Notes under the pieces: generated by a model
The model's input: the letters and a program-made list of their open reading frames with translations, nothing else
Database searches by the model: none
Told to the model about the DNA's origin: nothing
Made by a program: the position numbers and the translations under genes
Source of the DNA: CAZXWN01 sp964644695 [NCBI: uncultured bacterium]
GTDB taxonomy: Bacteria; UBP4; UBA4092
Assembly (NCBI GenBank): GCA_964644695.1
Contig: CAZXWN010000020.1
Span: 1-34,086, forward strand
Length of the DNA: 34,086 bases
Reading direction: 5' to 3'
Shown: positions 1 to 6,997 of the stretch, piece after piece
How positions within the stretch are numbered: position 1 is the first letter of the stretch
Layout: each line of letters starts with the position of its first letter

Positions 1-2225
1 GTGTTGGTGATGGAAAAGGAACTGAGACTAGAGGTGGAGTAACCAGCGGTCAATATAAGATGTATGAAGCCTCTCCCTACTGGGCCCAATACATGAAAGC
101 CCCGGCTTCTGTGTATAACTACTCTTCTGATAATGATGCTTCGGATGATGTGGGCTGCCGACCCTTATATGCTGAATGGGAAAATGAAAGTTGGGAGGAC
201 CCTGTATTTATCTCCTGGCACTCAAATGCGGCGGGAAGTGGTGCCACTGGAACGGAAACATACATCTGGAGCACTACCTATGCTTTTGGGCAGACGGCCT
301 CGTCTGATGGACCCGCTCCAACGGGTTCCTACAACCTGATGAATTATGTTCATACAAATGTGATCAATGACATTCGGAATGGGTATGATTCTTCATGGAC
401 CAACCGAGGTAAATTTCGGAATAATTACGGGGAATTACGACAGGTAACCAGTTTTCCTGCAATGCTGATTGAAATGGCTTTCCATGATAACGGAACCAAG
501 GATGCTCTTTATATGCAGGATCCTAAATTCCGTCAGATATTGGCCAGAGCCGTGTATAAAGGCATTGTCCAATATTATGCAAACAAAGGTGGGTTTACAG
601 CTGTTTACTTACCCGAACCGCCGACTAAACTCCGCGTTGTAAATACGGGAACGGGTAGTGTGACCCTGAGTTGGGCTGCCGGTGCCAGTGGCGGGATTTA
701 CGGTGGCGCTCCGACGGGATACCGGATTTACAAGGGAACCAATGGATATGGATTTGATAATGGAATTGCTGTCACGGGAACTTCCTATACGATGAGTGGG
801 TTGTCCGTTGATTCTGTATATTATTTCCGGATGACTGCCACCAACACGGGTGGTGAAAGTTTCCCCACCGCAACTCTGGCAGTCAGAGTTAAAAACGATG
901 GAACAGCTAATATCCTGGTGGTAAATGGATTTGATCGGGAAGACCGGTCCATCGTTCCGAATATTGTTTCTACCAGTTCTTATGATGGAAGTTCAAATGG
1001 TACCCCCAAGAACCCCATCCCCGACAAGACCAATGCATTCAACTATGTGGTCCAACATGCTCAGGCTATTTCTGCGGCAGTATCCGGTACAGGTACGAAG
1101 TATTACTTTGACTCTGTTGACCGGACGGCTGTAGAAGATGGCTCGATTAATCTTTCAAATTACTCACTCGTTATCTGGGCGGCAGGTAAGCAAGCCAAAG
1201 TAACCAGCAATGGACAGACTTCCAAAGAAGCTCTGACTGCGAATGAGCGGAGCCGAATTACTTCTTACCTAAGCGGTTCAAATAAAGGTTTCATGATTTC
1301 GGGTGCTGAAGTGGCTTATTGTCTTCACAGCCAGAGTAATGGAACCTTCCTCAATGGGACATTACATACCAATATCGAAGCAGATGATGCGAATTCCTAT
1401 ACTGTCACAGGTAAGACTGGAACGCTGTTTGATGGCTTAAGCTTTAACTTTGATAATGGGTCGGGAAATACTTACAATGTGTCCTATCCTGATTTAATCA
1501 GCCCTAATAGCAGCAATCAGGTGATGGATTATGATGTTGGCGGTGTTCAATTAGAAGCCTTCGACAGCCTTAACAATTGGAAGGATCCTAACTATTCGGG
1601 CTCATCAAATGCCGATGCGGCCAGTACGATTGATATAGTAACCAATCCTGCATATGAGGGCGCGGGCGCTGCTGATTTATACTATGTCTGGGGAACAGGT
1701 AATTTCATTCGTGAATACCAAACCAACAGTGCTTATAAAATCCCTGTTGCGGCCTCGGTCAGTATGTGGGTCTATGGTGACAATTCCAATAACAGCCTTC
1801 GGTTATGTGTCAAAGATACCACGGACACAGAACTATTTGTAAGTCCATATACGGTCGTGAATTTCACTGGCTGGCAGAAACTGACTTGGAACAACATCTC
1901 CAGCTGGACTCGGTGGTCAGGCTCTGGAAGTAATACCGTAGGTGATCCTGCTCCGTGGTTGGACAGTATCCAAATCAGTAAAACGGGAACCAGTGCCTCA
2001 GGTCATATCTATTTTGATGACATCACCTATTCAACAGGAGCGGCCTCGCTGACGGGTGCGGCGACTCTGTATAATGGGTCCTACAAACTGCTTTTCTTGG
2101 GATTCCCCTTTGAAACCATTACCTCTGAATCCAGTAGAAACAGTGTCATGCAGTCCGTTCTTCGTTACATGATATCGGGTACTACGGATGTCAGTGATTG
2201 GAAATATTTGAACTTGTTTGAATAA
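1..2225 (+). CDS. Secreted Amidase_3-like protein with FN3 and carbohydrate-binding-like domains, copy 1 (5' end cut by window)
   Basis: The frame is open from base 3, and its first codons (VGDGKGTETRGG) match residues 403 onward of the neighbour at 2444-5869, so about 400 N-terminal residues lie outside the window. The Met at 60 is internal. Present here are the third zinc-ligand motif of an Amidase_3-type cell-wall amidase (WHSNAAG), the catalytic-Glu motif (LIEMAFHDN), a fibronectin type III domain (from LPEPPTKL), a Rossmann-like segment opening with VNGFDRED, and a beta-rich jelly-roll-like module ending YFDDITYS, which resembles carbohydrate-binding domains. Known family role: hydrolysis of the MurNAc-L-Ala amide bond of peptidoglycan. 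Similar architectures are often annotated xanthan lyase / golvesin-like proteins, so the substrate is uncertain. The C-terminal 15 residues differ completely from copy 2. A strong terminator follows. Confidence 0.8.
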   Translation, partial: VGDGKGTETRGGVTSGQYKMYEASPYWAQYMKAPASVYNYSSDNDASDDVGCRPLYAEWENESWEDPVFISWHSNAAGSGATGTETYIWSTTYAFGQTASSDGPAPTGSYNLMNYVHTNVINDIRNGYDSSWTNRGKFRNNYGELRQVTSFPAMLIEMAFHDNGTKDALYMQDPKFRQILARAVYKGIVQYYANKGGFTAVYLPEPPTKLRVVNTGTGSVTLSWAAGASGGIYGGAPTGYRIYKGTNGYGFDNGIAVTGTSYTMSGLSVDSVYYFRMTATNTGGESFPTATLAVRVKNDGTANILVVNGFDREDRSIVPNIVSTSSYDGSSNGTPKNPIPDKTNAFNYVVQHAQAISAAVSGTGTKYYFDSVDRTAVEDGSINLSNYSLVIWAAGKQAKVTSNGQTSKEALTANERSRITSYLSGSNKGFMISGAEVAYCLHSQSNGTFLNGTLHTNIEADDANSYTVTGKTGTLFDGLSFNFDNGSGNTYNVSYPDLISPNSSNQVMDYDVGGVQLEAFDSLNNWKDPNYSGSSNADAASTIDIVTNPAYEGAGAADLYYVWGTGNFIREYQTNSAYKIPVAASVSMWVYGDNSNNSLRLCVKDTTDTELFVSPYTVVNFTGWQKLTWNNISSWTRWSGSGSNTVGDPAPWLDSIQISKTGTSASGHIYFDDITYSTGAASLTGAATLYNGSYKLLFLGFPFETITSESSRNSVMQSVLRYMISGTTDVSDWKYLNLFE

Positions 2226-2241
2226 CGAATAGTTGTTATCA

Positions 2242-2276
2242 GCCTGCCGGTAAGATGATTTACCGGCAGGCTTTTT
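2242..2276 (+). terminator. Rho-independent terminator of amidase copy 1
   Basis: Perfect 12-bp stem GCCTGCCGGTAA (2242-2253) with TTACCGGCAGGC (2260-2271), 6-nt loop, then TTTTT. The terminator after copy 2 begins with the same bases (CAGCCTGCC), so the duplicated unit probably included the 3' flank. Confidence 0.93.
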
Positions 2277-2339
2277 ATTTTTAATCAAAATCCGGTGGTA
2301 TTTTTCAATAAGAGATGATGTTGCAAAACTCTGAATAAC

Positions 2340-2368
2340 TTGCCAAATCACGAAACTTATTGTATAAA
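2340..2368 (+). promoter_or_regulatory. Sigma70-like promoter for amidase copy 2
   Basis: TTGCCA at 2340-2345, 17-bp spacer, TATAAA at 2363-2368, about 75 nt before the start codon. The gene also has a clear ribosome binding site, GAGGGG at 2432-2437, six bases before ATG 2444. With the terminator upstream, this makes copy 2 its own transcription unit. Confidence 0.6.
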
Positions 2369-2443
2369 TATCCAAGTAAAAATGAGGATGTAACTGGATA
2401 TCCTCAGGGATGATTTATAAAACAAATAGTTGAGGGGTATGAA

Positions 2444-5400
2444 ATGCGTTTATTTTATCGGTATTTAATGGTGTGTAGTTTACTGATGACCGCAGTGTTG
2501 GCCCATGGTGTTACTTATGTTGTTGGAGGAAAGGGATATACACTGGAACGGAGCCAGCCGGCTTCGGCCCAAACAGAAGCTGATAAGGGTCTCTGGGTCA
2601 TTACAGAATTTTTGAAGGGGCCATCCGCTGAGGAAAAGGCGGCGGGCATCCAATCAGCAGTTCCTTCCGATATCCAAATCATCAAATCAGCGGTCAAGGG
2701 CGATGTATTGACTGTATATGTGAAAATGCCGGCTGATTATCTATCCAGTTTGAATGTTATCCAAACAGACGAGTTTTATGACAGTCTCGGAAAGTCATTA
2801 TTTGGGATCGTGACCAGTTATCAAGTAAGTGTTTTAGTATGGGATTCTGCAACGGGAACCTATAAGAAACTGACCGACTTCCTTCCACCTCTCCCCACGG
2901 TTGAACCCAAAGGAACTCAAAATGAAATCATCCCTGAACCCGTTGCTCCCGGAAAAGAGACCTATGGTCAATCCATCACTGATGTGGCACAGGCTGAATC
3001 CATTGCTTATTATGGACAAGGGCAGCCGACGGGACAGTTAGGTGGAAAGTCCATTTTTATCAGTCCTGGTCATGGTTGGTATTATGCCAGTGGGTCAGGG
3101 ACTTCATCCGTCTGGAACACTCAGCGCGGAAACAATTATGACATTGTGGAAGACCTTTCCAATGCGGAACATGTGAATTACTACTTGCTTCAATATTTAT
3201 GGAATGCGGGTGCAAACACCTATTCCTGCCGCGCCAGGAGTCATACAGATGACAGATACCAAGTGGATAACACAGATTCCGGGTATTCAGATAATGGGGG
3301 ATGGACTGACAGTGTATCCACCTCGCCTTATATTGGGACAAACTACCGGGTGATTCCTGCTGCCACCGTTTCTACTGCAACAGCGACCTGGCGACCAACA
3401 ATCACTAAATCGGACTACTATCCAGTCTATGTGTTTTATACCGGAGGAACGAATCGGGCAACAGCGGTAACTTATTATGTCGTTCATTCGGGTGGAACCA
3501 CCCAGTTTACACTCAATCAACAGAGAGATGGATATACCTGGAAATATATCGGGACCTACCACTTTAATGCCGGGACTCAAGGGTGTGTGTATGTGACAAA
3601 TCAGACTCCCAGCCCGACTGGAATGTATGTCATCGTGGATGCTATCTGTGTTGGTGATGGAAAAGGAACTGAAACCCGAGGTGGAGTAACCAGCGGTCAA
3701 TACAAGATGTATGAAGCCTCTCCCTACTGGGCTCAATACATGAAAGCCCCATCAACTATCTATGACAATTCAACAGACCCTGATAATACGGATGATATTG
3801 GATGCCGGCCTCTTTACTGTAACTGGGAGAAGGAATCCTGGGAAGACCCGGTATTTATTTCCTGGCATTCAAATGCGGCAGGCGGCGGAGCAACAGGAAC
3901 GGAAGCCTATATTTGGAGTGACACCTGGGCCTTTGGACAAACGGCAACCTCCGATGGTGTGGCTCCCACAGGTTCATACAACCTGATGAATTATGTCTAT
4001 ACAAATGTGATTAATGACATTCGGAATGGGTATGATTCTTCATGGACCAGCCGGGGCAAATTTAGGAATAATTATGGGGAACTCCGACCTATCACCGATT
4101 ACCCTGCCTTGATTATTGAAATGGCCTTCCATGATAACGGGACCAAGGATGCTCTTTATATGCAGGATCCTAAATTCCGTCAGATATTGGCCCGTTCCGT
4201 ATATAAGGGAATTGTCCAATACTATGCAAACAAAGGTGGGTTTACGGCTGTTTACTTACCCGAACCGCCGACTAAACTCCGTGTTGTGAATACGGGGACG
4301 GGTAGTGTGACCCTGAGTTGGGCTGCCGGTGCCAGTGGCGGCATCTACGGTGGCGCTCCGACGGGATACCGGATTTACAAGGGAACCAATGGATATGGAT
4401 TTGATAATGGAATTGCTGTCACGGGAACTTCCTATACGATGAGTGGGTTGTCCGTTGATTCTGTATATTATTTCCGGATGACTGCCACCAACACGGGTGG
4501 TGAAAGTTTCCCCACTGCGACCCTTGCCGTAAAAATTCGTAATAATGGAACCGCCAATATTCTTATCGTGAATGGTTTTGACCGGGAAGACCGGTCGATC
4601 GTTCCCAATATTACTTCTACCAGTTCTTATGATGGAAGTTCAAATGGTACCCCCAAGAATCCTATTCCGGACAAGACCAATGCGTTCAATTATGTTGTTC
4701 AGCATGCCAAAGCTATTGCTTCTGCTTCCTCTGGTGAGGGGCTGAAATATTATTTCGATTCAGCAGATAGAACTGCGGTAGAAGATGGCTCGATTACCCT
4801 TTCAAACTATACTGTCGTTATCTGGGCGGCAGGTAAACAGGCCAAAGTAACCAGCAATAGCCAGACTTCCAAGGAAGCTCTGACTGCGAATGAGCGAAGT
4901 CGAATCACCACTTTTTTAAGTGGCGCTGGAAAAGGTCTTGTGATTTCGGGTGCTGAAGTGGCTTATTGTCTTCACAGCCAGGGTAATGGAACCTTTCTCA
5001 ATGGGACATTGCATGCGAATATCGAGGCTGATGATGCCGGCTCATATACGGTAGTCGGGAAAAGCGGTTCAGTATTTGACGGAATTAGCTTCAATATTGA
5101 TAATGGGTCGGGGAGTACTTACGATGTGCCCTATCCTGATTTAATCAGCCCTAATAGCAGTACTCAGGTGATGGATTATGACATTGGTGGGACTCAGTTG
5201 GAGACCTTCGATAGTCTCAACAGTTGGAAGGATCCTAACTATTCGGGTTCATCGAATGCCGATGCCGCCAGCACCATTGGAATAGTATCCAGTCCTCTGC
5301 ATCAGGGGTCGGGTGCCGCCGATTTATACTATGTCTGGGGGACAGGGAATTTCATCCGTGAATACCAGTCCAACAGTGCTTATAAAATCCCTGTTGCCGC

Positions 5401-5869
5401 CACAATCAGTATGTGGGTCTATGGTGATAACTCCAATAACAGTCTTCGATTATGTGTCAGAGATACAACGGATTCCGAACTATTTGTAAGTCCATATACA
5501 GTCGTGAATTTTAGCGGGTGGCAGAAACTGACCTGGAGCGATATGACGGGTTGGAGCCGATGGTCTGGGTCGGCTAGTAGTACGATAGGTGATCCTGCTC
5601 CGTGGCTGGACAGCATCCAAATCAGTAAAACGGGAACCAATGCCTCAGGTCATATCTATTTCGACGATATCACCTATTCAACAGGAGCGGCCTCGCTGAC
5701 GGGTGCGGCGACTCTGTATAATGGGTCCTACAAACTGCTTTTCTTGGGATTCCCCTTTGAAACCATTACCTCTGAGTCCAGCAGAAACAGTGTCATGCAA
5801 TCGGTATTACGGCTTATGATACCCGAATCTGCTGTTCCGGTGGAGTTATCGGGGTTTGATACGGAATAG
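2444..5869 (+). CDS. Secreted GerMN / Amidase_3 (golvesin-like insert) / FN3 / carbohydrate-binding-like protein, copy 2 (complete)
   Basis: Complete 1141-residue exported protein with a signal peptide (about residues 1-21). Residues about 30-150 resemble a GerMN domain (FLKGPSAEEKAAG, SAVPSD, VLTVYVKM). An Amidase_3-like zinc amidase follows: SPGHG with His210, Glu236 in DIVEDLSN, His475 in SWHSNAAG, catalytic Glu559 in IIEMAFHDN. The catalytic domain is split by an insert of about 130 residues (roughly 275-405) that looks like a golvesin C-terminal / xanthan-lyase-type beta domain (YYVVHSGGTTQFTLNQ, YIGTYHFNAG, YVIVDAICVGDG). After it come FN3 (about 605-700), a segment opening with VNGFDRED (about 703-900) and a jelly-roll-like module (about 918-1080). 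Inferred role: remodelling of peptidoglycan or an envelope glycan outside the inner membrane. The ending VPVELSGFDTE resembles the first strand of a domain that is then absent. All four zinc/catalytic positions are kept, so activity is plausible; the substrate is not certain. Confidence 0.85.
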   Translation: MRLFYRYLMVCSLLMTAVLAHGVTYVVGGKGYTLERSQPASAQTEADKGLWVITEFLKGPSAEEKAAGIQSAVPSDIQIIKSAVKGDVLTVYVKMPADYLSSLNVIQTDEFYDSLGKSLFGIVTSYQVSVLVWDSATGTYKKLTDFLPPLPTVEPKGTQNEIIPEPVAPGKETYGQSITDVAQAESIAYYGQGQPTGQLGGKSIFISPGHGWYYASGSGTSSVWNTQRGNNYDIVEDLSNAEHVNYYLLQYLWNAGANTYSCRARSHTDDRYQVDNTDSGYSDNGGWTDSVSTSPYIGTNYRVIPAATVSTATATWRPTITKSDYYPVYVFYTGGTNRATAVTYYVVHSGGTTQFTLNQQRDGYTWKYIGTYHFNAGTQGCVYVTNQTPSPTGMYVIVDAICVGDGKGTETRGGVTSGQYKMYEASPYWAQYMKAPSTIYDNSTDPDNTDDIGCRPLYCNWEKESWEDPVFISWHSNAAGGGATGTEAYIWSDTWAFGQTATSDGVAPTGSYNLMNYVYTNVINDIRNGYDSSWTSRGKFRNNYGELRPITDYPALIIEMAFHDNGTKDALYMQDPKFRQILARSVYKGIVQYYANKGGFTAVYLPEPPTKLRVVNTGTGSVTLSWAAGASGGIYGGAPTGYRIYKGTNGYGFDNGIAVTGTSYTMSGLSVDSVYYFRMTATNTGGESFPTATLAVKIRNNGTANILIVNGFDREDRSIVPNITSTSSYDGSSNGTPKNPIPDKTNAFNYVVQHAKAIASASSGEGLKYYFDSADRTAVEDGSITLSNYTVVIWAAGKQAKVTSNSQTSKEALTANERSRITTFLSGAGKGLVISGAEVAYCLHSQGNGTFLNGTLHANIEADDAGSYTVVGKSGSVFDGISFNIDNGSGSTYDVPYPDLISPNSSTQVMDYDIGGTQLETFDSLNSWKDPNYSGSSNADAASTIGIVSSPLHQGSGAADLYYVWGTGNFIREYQSNSAYKIPVAATISMWVYGDNSNNSLRLCVRDTTDSELFVSPYTVVNFSGWQKLTWSDMTGWSRWSGSASSTIGDPAPWLDSIQISKTGTNASGHIYFDDITYSTGAASLTGAATLYNGSYKLLFLGFPFETITSESSRNSVMQSVLRLMIPESAVPVELSGFDTE

Positions 5870-5899
5870 ATAGATATCCTTCATTAGATTTATTCTTCA

Positions 5900-5935
5900 G
5901 CCTGCCTGGATAACCATCATCCTGGCAGGCTTTTT
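5900..5935 (+). terminator. Rho-independent terminator of amidase copy 2
   Basis: GCCTGCC (5900-5906) pairs with GGCAGGC (5924-5930); a T-T mismatch and two more G-C pairs extend it inward. TTTTT follows. It is a diverged relative of the hairpin at 2242-2276. Confidence 0.85.
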
Positions 5936-5960
5936 ATGACTTATTGGGATTTACCTTCTG

Positions 5961-6008
5961 ACGACTCATCCACGGACCAGCTCGGACCAAGTCCGTGGTT
6001 TCTTCGTT
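5961..6008. repeat. Dispersed palindromic repeat, copy 1 of 3
   Basis: The core at 5970-5998 is a 29-bp interrupted palindrome bounded by CCACGGAC and GTCCGTGG, with CAGCTCGG in the middle. Outer half-arms are ACGA on the left and TTCGTT on the right. Read on the minus strand, it is the closest relative of the copy at 33102-33150. A further stem CTTCGT/ACGAAG (6002-6007 / 6016-6021) follows it. It lies just after a terminator, outside any gene. Confidence 0.75.
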
Positions 6009-6093
6009 CTGACTGACGAAGCAGAAACGAACCGGGTCGATCTAAAACCACAGTTTTAATATGTAATCATTCACCCTATTCCCCTGGTTGGTC

Positions 6094-6113
6094 ATTCCTG
6101 CGGAAGCAGGAAT
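6094..6113. repeat. Short hairpin repeat of the ATTCCTGC...GCAGGAAT type
   Basis: A perfect 8-bp stem ATTCCTGC (6094-6101) / GCAGGAAT (6106-6113) closes a GGAA loop of GNRA type, and TCCA follows. Palindromes of this form are widespread intergenic elements in many bacterial genomes (general knowledge). This is the only copy in the window. Confidence 0.65.
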
Positions 6114-6143
6114 CCAGTACCGTATCTTTATTCTGAGTCATAA

Positions 6144-6183
6144 CAGGGGTGTTACATCGGTTCCCAACCGGTGGACACCCCTG
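6144..6183. repeat. Long interrupted palindrome with nested stem
   Basis: CAGGGGTGT (6144-6152) pairs perfectly with ACACCCCTG (6175-6183). Inside it, CGGTT and AACCG form a second 5-bp stem around CCC. On plus it is followed by ATTGTTTTTAT, which would suit a terminator of plus-strand read-through, but no nearby plus-strand gene needs one. Confidence 0.6.
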
Positions 6184-6298
6184 ATTGTTTTTATATGGGA
6201 GGATACTCTCATCACTGGTAAAAGTGCCAGGATGTTCTTTGACAATTAAATTACAGAGTAATGGATGCGTATTTTGTTTGAGTATAGAAGCGGTCAGA

Positions 6299-6997
6299 TT
6301 AATTGAAGAACCGATACCAAATCAAAATCGCCAGGGCATTGATACCATCATACCAATGTATTTTCTTGCCCTCATCAAATTCTCGTCCGGCATAGGAAAT
6401 GGGGACTTCGTAAATACGAATCCCCTGTTTGAGAATCTTGGAAGTGACTTCCGGTTCAAATCCAAACCGGTCACACCGAAGTTTCATTCCCTTGAGGAGG
6501 TCTGCCTTAATGATTTTGTAACACGTTTCCATATCCGAGAGAGTTGAGTTATAGAGGATATTGGTTATGAGGGTCAGGAACCTGTTTCCTATCCAGTGAT
6601 AGAACAACATGTTTCGGTGTTCACCCGTGAATCGGGAACCATACACAACTGTGGCCCATCCTTTTTGAATGGGTCGAAGCAGTTTCAGGTAGTCTTCCGG
6701 GTCATACTCCAAATCAGCATCCTGAATGAGAATATATTCACCCGTTGCCGCCTGTATTCCGGTTCGGATAGCAGCGCCCTTACCCTTATTCACCTCATGG
6801 TAAAGGATCTGGTCCACCTCTCCGGATAAAGTTTTAAGAATATCCCGAGTTCCATCGGTGGAACCGTCATCGACGATGACAATTTCCTTATCCAGAGGAA
6901 CGGCTTTTACCAGTTCAATGATTTGACGGAGGGTTTTCTCCTCGTTGTACACCGGAACGATCACGGTGATCCGTGGGACCGGCAGGTTGGACTTCAT
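6299..6997 (-). CDS. GT2 glycosyltransferase, DPM1/polyprenyl-phosphate-sugar synthase-like
   Basis: About 232 residues with a GT-A fold of glycosyltransferase family 2: ITVIVPVYNEE at the N-terminus, VDDGSTDGT, then the metal-binding DAD (about residues 93-95 from this start) and DMETCYKII. No membrane segment is evident; the C-terminus WYDGINALAILIWYRFF could sit on the membrane. Family knowledge: transfer of a sugar from a nucleotide donor to polyprenyl phosphate, giving donors for GT-C enzymes. I chose ATG 6997; an in-frame TTG at 7009 would add four residues. Either start lies inside the upstream YfhO gene (83- or 95-nt overlap), and the essential VIVPVYNEE motif is also encoded within the overlap, so the overlap is real. 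No good ribosome binding site is visible, so translational coupling is likely. Last gene of a three-gene minus-strand operon. Confidence 0.88.
   Translation of the reverse strand: MKSNLPVPRITVIVPVYNEEKTLRQIIELVKAVPLDKEIVIVDDGSTDGTRDILKTLSGEVDQILYHEVNKGKGAAIRTGIQAATGEYILIQDADLEYDPEDYLKLLRPIQKGWATVVYGSRFTGEHRNMLFYHWIGNRFLTLITNILYNSTLSDMETCYKIIKADLLKGMKLRCDRFGFEPEVTSKILKQGIRIYEVPISYAGREFDEGKKIHWYDGINALAILIWYRFFN

Larger units (their letters stand above)
5936..6298. other. Structured non-coding intergenic region
   Basis: No credible gene lies between the terminator of amidase copy 2 and the 3' end of the GT2 gene at 6299. Both flanking genes end here, so it separates converging transcripts. It holds the palindromic repeat at 5961-6008, a hairpin at 6094-6113 and a long interrupted palindrome at 6144-6183. 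I see no convincing terminator for the minus-strand operon, unless the last palindrome serves without a T tract. The remaining 115 bp (6184-6298) show no structure I can name. Confidence 0.6.

Noticed and set aside
60-2225. ATG at 60 as the true start of the first gene
   Set aside because: The frame is open upstream to the window edge and matches internal codons of copy 2, so this Met is residue 422 or so of a longer protein.
3287-3736. Long minus-strand open frame of about 149 codons
   Set aside because: It lies wholly inside amidase copy 2, whose motifs are conserved with copy 1; the antisense frame reflects codon composition.
6185-6547. Open plus-strand frame of about 120 codons
   Set aside because: It runs antisense to the 3' half of a clear GT2 gene, has no ribosome binding site and no recognisable protein features.
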